Assembly (NCBI GenBank): GCA_031266095.1
Contig: JAISBR010000053.1
Coordinates: 1-15,200 of the forward strand
Reading direction: 5' to 3'
Source: Treponema sp.
GTDB lineage: Bacteria > Spirochaetota > Spirochaetia > Treponematales > Breznakiellaceae
DNA length: 15,200 nt
Shown here: piece by piece, positions 6,821 to 12,693 of the stretch
Layout: the number at the start of each line of letters is the position of its first letter
Numbering within the stretch: position 1 is the stretch's first letter
Program-made: the position numbers and the translations under genes
The notes under the pieces: generated by a model
The model's input: the letters and a program-made list of their open reading frames with translations, nothing else
What the model was told of the DNA's origin: nothing
Databases searched by the model: none

Positions 6821-6850
6821 GTCGAACCGAAGGTTTGCGGGAGCCCGGTA

Positions 6851-7450
6851 CTAAAATCGGAGGCTTTCAATAATCGGAGCCATGCAGGCATCACGGCGCG
6901 AGGCGTAGTGGGCGGCGTTTTCGGTGAACATGTTGTTTCCCATGGTATCGATGCTCACAATCAGAGGGCCGAATTCGCGGACCCGCATCACCCAGAGGCA
7001 CTCGGGCATGCCCAGTTCCCGCCAGAAGACGTTCTCGATATTTTCAACCTGGCCCGCGCCCAGGACCGCGCAGCCGCCGGGATACACGCAATGGAGGACC
7101 TTGTGCTCCCGGCAGCCCGCAGCGGTTTTGTTCCCCATGCCGCCTTTCCCTATCATCATTTTAATGCCGGTCCGCGCCATAAAATCCGGGGCATATTCCT
7201 CCATGCGGCTTGATGTGGTGGGGCCTACGGAGATTAACTCGTAAGACGGAGGATTTTCCCTGACAATAGGGCCGGCGTGGAAAATGGCGATACCCTTAAG
7301 ATCGGCGGGACATTCCATCCCCTCCCGCAGTATCCGGCGGTGTACAGCGTCCCTGCCGGTAACCAGGATCCCTGAAAGGAATACAATGTCCCCAATTCGC
7401 AGATCCGTGATGTCGGTGTCGCGTAACCGAGTGTGAAGGAGCCGGGTCAC
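6851..7450 (-). CDS. Fe-S hydro-lyase beta subunit (tartrate dehydratase/fumarase type)
   Basis: This 199-residue protein is the small subunit of a two-subunit class I hydro-lyase, closely resembling E. coli TtdB as remembered. Key segments are RIGDIVFLSGILVTGRD, the AIFHAGPIVRE block, SVGPTTSSRME, GIKMMIGKGGMG, GCAVLGAGQVE, and ELGMPECLWVMRVREFGPLIVSIDTMGNN. In this family the beta subunit supplies the swivelling substrate-binding domain, and the alpha subunit carries the [4Fe-4S] cluster. The start is GTG at 7450, overlapping the alpha stop by four bases (GTGA), a sign of translational coupling. The substrate cannot be settled by reading: L-tartrate, fumarate/malate and related hydroxy acids are all possible. 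The neighbouring argH, whose product is fumarate, favours fumarase. Confidence 0.85.
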   Translation of the reverse strand: MTRLLHTRLRDTDITDLRIGDIVFLSGILVTGRDAVHRRILREGMECPADLKGIAIFHAGPIVRENPPSYELISVGPTTSSRMEEYAPDFMARTGIKMMIGKGGMGNKTAAGCREHKVLHCVYPGGCAVLGAGQVENIENVFWRELGMPECLWVMRVREFGPLIVSIDTMGNNMFTENAAHYASRRDACMAPIIESLRF

Positions 7451-8346
7451 AGAGAGACTCCCTTGTATACAGGCAGCTCAAAGGAAAGATCTTTCTTAAG
7501 GCGGATGATCCCCCGGCGGTGGGTGTAACAGGAAACATTTACCCCGCAGGCGATAGTAGCGGTGTGCCTGCCCGATGATTCAATATGCACCGCCATGACG
7601 GCCTGATTACCCCGCAGTCCCTGCGCCCCGATCCCAAGGCCGTTAAGTCCCTCCATAAGGCGGCGTTCCAGTTCCGCCCCCCTGGGATGCGGATGATGGC
7701 TGCCCAGGAGGCGAAGGCAGGCTTTCTTGGAAAGGAGCGCCGCGTTTTCCGCATTATGTCCCAGGCCAATCCCCACCACCAGGGGCGGACAGGCGTTGAC
7801 CCCCAAGCCCGAAACCACGTCAAACACAAAGGGGATGAGCGCCTTGTAGCCGCCGGATGGCTTGAAAACCCGGGCCTTGCCCGGAAGACTGCATCCGGCG
7901 CCGGCGAGGTACAGGGTAATCTCCATATCGGAAGACCCGGGAACTATATCCCAATTGATCCAGGGGATACGCTCAGCGGTATTGTCATTGGTGTTCTGTT
8001 CATCGAAGAAATTAACCGCGTTGGGCCTTAAGGGTACGCTCAAGGTTGCCCGGCGTACCGCCTCGTTGAGAACTTCAGCGGTAATATCCAGCCGGGGGAA
8101 AGCGCTTCCGGCGTTTATATAGAAATGGAGCAGCCCCGTATCCTGACAGCAGGGCCGGCCCAGCTCAAGGGCCTTGCGCAAATTTTCAAAATAGCTGTCA
8201 TAGAGTACCCGCTGCAAAGGAGAATTTTCCCGCTTCCGCATTTCCCCAAGCCGCTCATACACGTCATCGGGCAGACGGATAGACACCAAGCCGATGAATT
8301 TTTCCATTGTGGCGATAAATTGCTCTTTGACCGTCTGTGTGGCCAA
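7447..8346 (-). CDS. Fe-S hydro-lyase alpha subunit (tartrate dehydratase/fumarase type)
   Basis: The 299-residue alpha subunit carries the catalytic iron-sulfur cluster of a class I hydratase. It resembles E. coli TtdA along its whole length: MISTRMPDDV-like VSIRLPDDV at the N-terminus, PCCQDTG, IPWINWDIVP, GCSLPGKARVFKP, VNACPPLVVGIG, GSHHPHPRGAELE, GIGAQGLRGN, and VNVSCYTHRRG. Cys67, Cys186 and Cys273 are the expected cluster ligands. The start is TTG at 8346, chosen because the conserved N-terminus begins there and AGGAG lies six bases before it. The gene follows argH after 48 bp and overlaps the beta subunit. Biochemically, water is added to or removed from a 2-hydroxy acid. Physiological fumarate hydration to malate is an inference from the position next to argH; tartrate dehydration remains an alternative. 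Confidence 0.87.
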   Translation of the reverse strand: MATQTVKEQFIATMEKFIGLVSIRLPDDVYERLGEMRKRENSPLQRVLYDSYFENLRKALELGRPCCQDTGLLHFYINAGSAFPRLDITAEVLNEAVRRATLSVPLRPNAVNFFDEQNTNDNTAERIPWINWDIVPGSSDMEITLYLAGAGCSLPGKARVFKPSGGYKALIPFVFDVVSGLGVNACPPLVVGIGLGHNAENAALLSKKACLRLLGSHHPHPRGAELERRLMEGLNGLGIGAQGLRGNQAVMAVHIESSGRHTATIACGVNVSCYTHRRGIIRLKKDLSFELPVYKGVSL

Positions 8347-8394
8347 TGCTGTCTCCTGAGCGTATAATTTCGCGTAACTGATCTGTATTTCAAT

Positions 8395-9783
8395 TCACCG
8401 GATCTTCTTCCTGAGCATCCTGATCTGCCGCCGCACCTCTTTTGGCGCGGCGCCACCCGGAAGGCTGCGGGCCTTTACACAGGCGCCCGGGGCAATTGCT
8501 GTGTAAATATCTTCCTCAAAAAATTTGGATCGCGCTTTTAACTCCGCGAGGCTTCGGTCGGCGATATGCCGCTGACCCGCCTCAATGCAGTCACGCACAA
8601 CAAAGGCGGCGGTCTCGTGCGCCTTGCGGAAGGGGAGTCCCTGGCGGACAAGGTATTCCGCCAGGTCAGTGGCCTCAAGGAAACCGCCTGAGCAGGCGGC
8701 TTTCATCCGCCGAATGTTGAATTGGGCGTCCCGCATCATGCCTCGGAACATACGAAGGCATGAGCGCAAGGTGTCAAGGCTGTCGAAGAGGCTTTCCTTG
8801 TCCTCCTGCAGGTCCTTGTCATACGCATAGGGCAGGCCCTTGAGCAGGGTAAAAAGGGTGACCAGGTTCCCGGCGGCGCGCCCCGCCTTGCCCCGGATGA
8901 GTTCCGCGAAATCGGGATTTTTTTTCTGGGGCATGATAGAAGAGCCGGTACTCCAGGCTTCGGCAAGCTCAATGAATTTAAATTCCTCACTGGCCCAGAG
9001 GACCACATCCTCACAGAAACGGGAAAGGTGTACCATGGCGATAGCGCAGACGGAGGAAAGTTCCAGAGCAAAGTCCCGGTCCGCCACGGAGTCCATGGAG
9101 TTAAGGCTGGGCCGGGCAAAACCCAAGGCCTCGGCGACGGCCTTTCGGTCCAGGGGAAGGCCCGAGCCGGCCAGCGCGCCTGAACCCAGCGGGCACTCAT
9201 CCAGCCGGGAGAGAGCGTCGGTAAAGCGGGAAAGGTCCCGCTCAAGGGCGGCGCACCAAGCCGTCAGGTGATGCCCCAGAGTCACCGGCTGCGCCCGCTG
9301 CAGGTGGGTGTAGCCGGGCATGATGCTGGCGGCGTATCTTTCCGCCTGGTCCAGCAAAACACCGATGGTTTCAGCTAACTCGGCACGCAGCTCCGGTACA
9401 GTCCGTTTAAGATAGAGTCGAAAATCAACCGCCACTTGATCGTTGCGGCTGCGGCCGGCGTGCACCATCCGGCCGGCATCGCCCAGCCGTTCTGTGAGAA
9501 TCCCCTCGATAAAGGAATGAATGTCCTCGGCGGACAGGTCTATCGCGAGTTTACCTGACCTAATATCCCCGGCAATACGGTCAAGCTCCCTCCCTATCTT
9601 CACGGCGGCGGCATTGGGAATTATCCCCTGCCTGCCCAACATGGCCGCATGGGCCTTACTTCCGGCGATGTCGTCAAAGACAAGGCGCTTGTCCACCCCT
9701 ATCGAAGCCTGAAACGCGAATGCCTCCGCGCCGGGTTTTTCCGCAAGCCTCCCGGCCCAGAGGACTGTTGTCTCTTTCTTCAA
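8395..9783 (-). CDS. argH: Argininosuccinate lyase
   Basis: ArgH performs the last step of arginine synthesis, splitting argininosuccinate into arginine and fumarate, as a cytoplasmic homotetramer of the fumarase/aspartase superfamily. The 462 residues are a normal length. Recognisable blocks are the VLWAGRL start, the EDIHSFIE stretch, MVHAGRSRNDQVAVDFRLYL, PGYTHLQRAQPVTLGHH, and the signature GSSIMPQKKNPD from residue 280, which includes the mobile catalytic-serine loop. The start is TTG at 9783, directly after the argG stop (nine-base gap) with a purine-rich AGGGCGG ahead of it; no ATG near it fits the family N-terminus. The tight spacing to argG indicates one transcript. The fumarate released could pass to the hydro-lyase encoded immediately downstream. 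Confidence 0.97.
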   Translation of the reverse strand: MKKETTVLWAGRLAEKPGAEAFAFQASIGVDKRLVFDDIAGSKAHAAMLGRQGIIPNAAAVKIGRELDRIAGDIRSGKLAIDLSAEDIHSFIEGILTERLGDAGRMVHAGRSRNDQVAVDFRLYLKRTVPELRAELAETIGVLLDQAERYAASIMPGYTHLQRAQPVTLGHHLTAWCAALERDLSRFTDALSRLDECPLGSGALAGSGLPLDRKAVAEALGFARPSLNSMDSVADRDFALELSSVCAIAMVHLSRFCEDVVLWASEEFKFIELAEAWSTGSSIMPQKKNPDFAELIRGKAGRAAGNLVTLFTLLKGLPYAYDKDLQEDKESLFDSLDTLRSCLRMFRGMMRDAQFNIRRMKAACSGGFLEATDLAEYLVRQGLPFRKAHETAAFVVRDCIEAGQRHIADRSLAELKARSKFFEEDIYTAIAPGACVKARSLPGGAAPKEVRRQIRMLRKKIR

Positions 9784-9792
9784 TGATCCGCC

Positions 9793-11013
9793 CTAAGCCT
9801 TTCCGCCGCTTTTCCTGCCCTGTTCCATGAGGGAACGGACCAGTATCGGCAGGCCGTAAAGCCTGATAAAACCCGCAGCGTCGGCGTGATTGTAGAGATC
9901 CCCGGTGGTGAAACTGGCGATACTGGCGTTGTACAACGAGTTGGGGGAGTTGACCCCGGCGGCGCTTATCGAACCCTTGTAGAGTTTGAGCCGTACCGTG
10001 CCGCTCACGGTTTTCTGGGTGGAGTCCACAAAAGCGGAGATAGCTTCGCGTAACGGAGTGAACCAAAGGCCCCCGTAAATAAGTTCGCCCATTTTCAGCG
10101 CCGCCTGCTGCTTGAAGGCGTAAGTCTGCCGGTCAAGGCAGATGTGTTCCAGTTCCTGGTGGGCGTAGTAGAGGATGCTGCCGCCGGGAGTCTCGTACAC
10201 ACCCCGGCTTTTCATTCCCACTACCCGGTTTTCAACCAGGTCCACGATACCCACACCGTGGGCGCCGCCGATCTTGTTGAGCAGTTTGATAAGGGCCACC
10301 CCGTCCATTTTTTTGCCGTTCACCTTAAGGGGGATTCCTTTCTCGAATTCGATATCCACATACTCGGGTTTGTTCGGCGCTTTCTCGGGCGTAACGGTCA
10401 TCTTGAGCATTTTCGAGAGCACCGGCTCGATTGAGGGATCCTCAAGCTCAAGGCCCTCGTGAGAAATGTGCCAGAGGTTATCGTCCCTGCTGTAGGATTT
10501 TTTTTTCTTCACCGGTACCGGAAGTTTTCTTCTTGCCAGATACCTCATCTCGTCTTCCCGGCTCTTGAGCCGCCAAGTACGCCAGGGCGCGATAATTTCG
10601 AGTTCCGGGGCCAGGGCCATAATGCCCAAATCAAAGCGGACCTGATCGTTTCCCTTGCCGGTGGCCCCGTGGGCAACAGCCAAGGCTTTTTCTTTACGGG
10701 CGTATTCCACCAGAACCTTGGCGATAAGGGGCCGGGCGGTGGAGGTTCCCAGCAGGTACTTGTCCTCGTAAACGGCGCCGGCCTTGAGAGCAGGCCAGAT
10801 ATATTCCTCAACGTATTCTTTTTTTACGTCCGCTACATAACAAGCCGCGGCGCCGGTCTGTATGGCCCGTTCACGGACCTCCGCCCAGTCCGCGTCCTGG
10901 CCTACATCAACGCATACGGCGATAATGTCACAGCCATGATTCTCTTTGAGCCAGGGGATGATCACCGTAGTATCCAGTCCGCCGGAATAGGCAAGGACTA
11001 CTTTCTTTTTCAT
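9793..11013 (-). CDS. argG: Argininosuccinate synthase
   Basis: ArgG joins citrulline and aspartate using ATP to give argininosuccinate. The 406-residue sequence has the N-type ATP pyrophosphatase loop SGGLDT (residues 10-15), [15 protein letters not shown], the [14 protein letters not shown] block, IAPWRTW, and the conserved [21 protein letters not shown] stretch. The length is typical. The start is ATG 11013, with AAGGAG spaced about seven bases upstream. It is transcribed toward argH with nine bp between them. The 130-bp gap to argD contains hairpin repeat copy 2 and could carry a promoter, but no convincing one was recognised. Confidence 0.97.
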   Translation of the reverse strand: MKKKVVLAYSGGLDTTVIIPWLKENHGCDIIAVCVDVGQDADWAEVRERAIQTGAAACYVADVKKEYVEEYIWPALKAGAVYEDKYLLGTSTARPLIAKVLVEYARKEKALAVAHGATGKGNDQVRFDLGIMALAPELEIIAPWRTWRLKSREDEMRYLARRKLPVPVKKKKSYSRDDNLWHISHEGLELEDPSIEPVLSKMLKMTVTPEKAPNKPEYVDIEFEKGIPLKVNGKKMDGVALIKLLNKIGGAHGVGIVDLVENRVVGMKSRGVYETPGGSILYYAHQELEHICLDRQTYAFKQQAALKMGELIYGGLWFTPLREAISAFVDSTQKTVSGTVRLKLYKGSISAAGVNSPNSLYNASIASFTTGDLYNHADAAGFIRLYGLPILVRSLMEQGRKSGGKA

Positions 11014-11044
11014 TGCGTGCTCCTTAATGAATCAACGATAGATT

Positions 11045-11081
11045 GAACCGTTTTCAAAACAACCGATTTTGAAATTGGCTC
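11045..11081. repeat. Dispersed hairpin repeat, copy 2 (upstream of argG)
   Basis: The arms 11045-11059 (GAACCGTTTTCAAAA) and 11067-11081 (TTTTGAAATTGGCTC) flank a 7-nt loop. They pair over 15 positions with two mismatches and one G-U pair. The compensated differences from copies 1 and 3, and the shared core TTTCAAAAC-AACCG, mark it as a member of the same family. It ends 32 bp before the argG start. Confidence 0.65.
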
Positions 11082-11113
11082 GATTATTTTACGCACATTC
11101 CGCTATTATCCCC

Positions 11114-11128
11114 CAAGAGGGGCTCTTG
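11114..11128 (-). terminator. Weak hairpin after argD
   Basis: CAAGAG (11114-11119) and CTCTTG (11123-11128) form a 6-bp stem with a 3-nt loop, 15 bp past the argD stop. There is no T-tract on the minus strand (GGGGGATAATAG follows), so it is at most a pause or stability element, and read-through into argG is possible. Confidence 0.25.
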
Positions 11129-11143
11129 AGCAAGCCGTTTCTT

Positions 11144-12346
11144 TTACCGGTCCAGTATTCCCCTCAAAATATCCAGCCCCAGGTCGATCTCACTGTCGCT
11201 GATGGTATACGGCGGCAGGAAACGCAGAGTGTTGGGGCCGGCTGAAAGCAGGAGCAGGCCGCACTGATCTTTCGCCAAATCAGCTCTGGCGACGGCGGCT
11301 TCCAGCACCGACCAAGCTTCGCGATCAATATCCACGCCGGCCATAAGGCCCCGGCCCCGTACTTCTTTTATTCTGGGATGCTTCCAGAACTTGATGATGT
11401 CTATGAGCTTCTCCCCCTTGCGCCTGATCTCCGCCAGAAAAACGGGGTCGGTCACCGTCTTGAGTACCACCAGCCCGGCGGCGGCGGCCACTGGGTTGCC
11501 GCCAAAAGTACTGCCATGATCACTGACGCCGAACACTTCAGCGGCCTTTTCGCCGGCCAGCACCGCGCCCACCGGGATACCCCCGGCCAGGCCTTTGGCC
11601 AAAGTGACCACATCGGCCTTGATGGGCGCGCCGCCGCTGTCCCGGTACTGCTCAAAGGCGAGAAAACTCCCGGTCCGGCCCAGGCCGCACTGGATCTCGT
11701 CAAACATGAGGAGGATATCCCGCTCCGCACAGAACCGGGCCGCGGCCGCGATAAACTCCGCGCTCTGGGGGATGATGCCGCTTTCACCCTGCACCACCTC
11801 AATTAAAAGGCCGGCTACGGTTTTGGGGTCAAGGGCCCTGTCCAGGACCTCGATGTCGCCGCCGGGGACGTAGGCGAAGCCTTCGGTAAAGGGGCCGAAG
11901 TCCTCGTGGAATCTGTCCTGACCCGTAGCGGCCAGGGTGGTGATGGTCCTGCCGTGGAAGCTGCCCCGCAGAGTGACGATGGTATGCCTGCCGGGACCGT
12001 ATTTCTTCAAAGAATATTTGCGGGCGATTTTGCAGGCCCCCTCGTTGGCCTCGGCGCCGGAATTGGCAAGAAACACATTCCGCATCCCGGCGCAGGCCCT
12101 TACCAGCTTCTCCGCGAAAGCCTCGGTAACATCACTCTGAAAGTAGTTGCATACATGGTTATATTTCGCCGTCTGCCCCGAAATGGCCCGCACCAGCGGC
12201 GGGTAACCGTGCCCCAGACAGTTCACCGCGATACCCGCGCTGAAATCCAGGTATTTTCCCCCGTTAATATCGAAAAGCCAGGAACCTTCTCCTCTTGCAA
12301 AAGTCACCGGCAGCCGATGGTAAGTATTCATAAACGCGCCACTCAT
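11144..12346 (-). CDS. argD: Acetylornithine aminotransferase (class III PLP)
   Basis: The 400-residue protein is a class III PLP aminotransferase of the acetylornithine type, converting N-acetylglutamate semialdehyde to N-acetylornithine with glutamate as donor. Features are the YHRLPVTFARGEGSWLFDINGGKYLDFSAGIAVNCLGHGYP region, FLANSGAEANEGACKIARKY, TLRGSFHGRTITTLAATGQ, LLMFDEIQCGLGRTG and VVTLAKGLAGGIPVGAV, with Lys251 as the PLP-binding lysine. The start is ATG 12346, with AAAGGAG five to six bases upstream and homology beginning there; the longer upstream reading frame crosses the promoter and a hairpin repeat and is rejected. It heads the arginine block. Ornithine or other omega-aminotransferases are close relatives, but the argGH neighbours favour argD. 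Confidence 0.92.
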   Translation of the reverse strand: MSGAFMNTYHRLPVTFARGEGSWLFDINGGKYLDFSAGIAVNCLGHGYPPLVRAISGQTAKYNHVCNYFQSDVTEAFAEKLVRACAGMRNVFLANSGAEANEGACKIARKYSLKKYGPGRHTIVTLRGSFHGRTITTLAATGQDRFHEDFGPFTEGFAYVPGGDIEVLDRALDPKTVAGLLIEVVQGESGIIPQSAEFIAAAARFCAERDILLMFDEIQCGLGRTGSFLAFEQYRDSGGAPIKADVVTLAKGLAGGIPVGAVLAGEKAAEVFGVSDHGSTFGGNPVAAAAGLVVLKTVTDPVFLAEIRRKGEKLIDIIKFWKHPRIKEVRGRGLMAGVDIDREAWSVLEAAVARADLAKDQCGLLLLSAGPNTLRFLPPYTISDSEIDLGLDILRGILDR

Positions 12347-12373
12347 AATCACTCCTTTTGAATCAGGTGATAC

Positions 12374-12403
12374 ACTATACCAGAAACAGAAAGTAAAGAG
12401 CAA
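12374..12403 (-). promoter_or_regulatory. Candidate argD promoter
   Basis: On the minus strand, TTGCTC (12403-12398) and TATAGT (12379-12374) are 18 bp apart. The transcript would start near 12367, giving a leader of about 21 nt that contains the AAAGGAG ribosome-binding site. The box sequences resemble those before the NDK-like gene (TTGCGT, 18 bp, TATAGT). No ArgR-like operator was recognised. Confidence 0.5.
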
Positions 12404-12419
12404 TGAGGAATAGTAATAA

Positions 12420-12458
12420 GAGGCTCTTTCAAAACTAACCGGGTTTTGCAAGGGGCTC
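12420..12458. repeat. Dispersed hairpin repeat, copy 3 (upstream of argD)
   Basis: The arms 12420-12434 (GAGGCTCTTTCAAAA) and 12444-12458 (TTTTGCAAGGGGCTC) flank a 9-nt loop. They pair over 15 positions with two mismatches and one G-U pair. It lies just upstream of the candidate argD -35 box. The terminal GAG/CTC and inner CAAAA/TTTTG are shared with the copies at 82-118 and 11045-11081. Confidence 0.65.
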
Positions 12459-12536
12459 ATTTGTCAAGAACTCCGCCCTGTATTTCCCCGTCGGCTTTTC
12501 TTCATTATGTAGGCTTAAAAATTGGCCCATGTGTCA

Positions 12537-12564
12537 AAAAAATAAAATCATCTTTTTATTTTTT
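12537..12564. repeat. Perfect 11-bp AT-only inverted repeat
   Basis: AAAAAATAAAA (12537-12547) and TTTTATTTTTT (12554-12564) are perfect inverted repeats around TCATCT. It lies just upstream of the candidate kinase promoter. It could act as an UP-like element, a binding site for a regulator or nucleoid protein, or a bidirectional U-tract structure; no GC stem supports a standard terminator. Confidence 0.5.
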
Positions 12565-12572
12565 GGGTGTAT

Positions 12573-12601
12573 TTCGTTCATTACAATGATTTTACTATTA
12601 T
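12573..12601 (+). promoter_or_regulatory. Candidate promoter for the hybrid kinase
   Basis: TTCGTT (12573-12578) and TATTAT (12596-12601) are 17 bp apart. The transcript would start near 12608, with a leader of about 86 nt containing the hairpin at 12616-12639. The match is moderate and other AT-rich hexamers exist nearby. Confidence 0.35.
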
Positions 12602-12615
12602 TATCGAAAGACCCT

Positions 12616-12639
12616 CCGGTTTTATCTGAAAAAAACCGG
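12616..12639 (+). repeat. Leader hairpin before the hybrid kinase
   Basis: CCGGTTTT (12616-12623) and AAAACCGG (12632-12639) form a perfect 8-bp stem with an 8-nt loop. It would lie at the very 5' end of the predicted transcript, more than 40 bases before the ribosome-binding site. It may protect the message or be a relic of another repeat. Confidence 0.4.
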
Positions 12640-12681
12640 CCGCTGCAGTTCAGCAAAAAGGGGCGCGGACAATCGGGTCAT

Positions 12682-12688
12682 GAGGAGG
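12682..12688 (+). promoter_or_regulatory. Ribosome-binding site fixing the kinase start
   Basis: GAGGAGG ends five bases before ATG 12694, a strong match that fixes this start. The first transmembrane segment begins within ten residues of it. Confidence 0.85.
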
Positions 12689-12693
12689 TTATT

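Larger units (their letters stand above)
6647..6850. other. Convergent intergenic region with five stem-loops
   Basis: This 204-bp gap lies between the 3' ends of moeA and the hydro-lyase beta gene and holds no convincing ORF. Inverted repeats are at 6665-6698 (11-bp stem), 6701-6716 (5-bp stem), 6741-6757 (GCGCCA/TGGCGC), 6789-6820 (GCAGTTTG/CAAACTGC with an inner GCGC/GCGC stem) and 6822-6838 (CGAACC/GGTTTG with a GAA loop). None is followed by a clear T-tract on either strand. Confidence 0.55.
12347..12693. other. AT-rich divergent regulatory region, argD / hybrid kinase
   Basis: This 347-bp stretch has no convincing gene. It holds the argD promoter candidate (12374-12403), hairpin repeat copy 3 (12420-12458), an 11-bp AT palindrome (12537-12564), a candidate kinase promoter (12573-12601), a leader hairpin (12616-12639) and the kinase ribosome-binding site (12682-12688). 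The middle part is markedly richer in A and T than the flanking genes. Nothing is recognised at about 12459-12535. Confidence 0.6.

Noticed and set aside
6734..7213. Plus-strand frame of 159 codons over the hydro-lyase beta gene
   Set aside because: It is mostly antisense to conserved TtdB-like sequence and starts in the hairpin-rich intergenic region.
12347..12460. N-terminal extension of ArgD to 12460
   Set aside because: It would cross the candidate promoter and hairpin repeat; the ribosome-binding site and homology begin at ATG 12346.
12537..12564. Intrinsic terminator at the AT palindrome
   Set aside because: The stem has no G or C, and no upstream gene ends nearby; both flanking genes point away from it.
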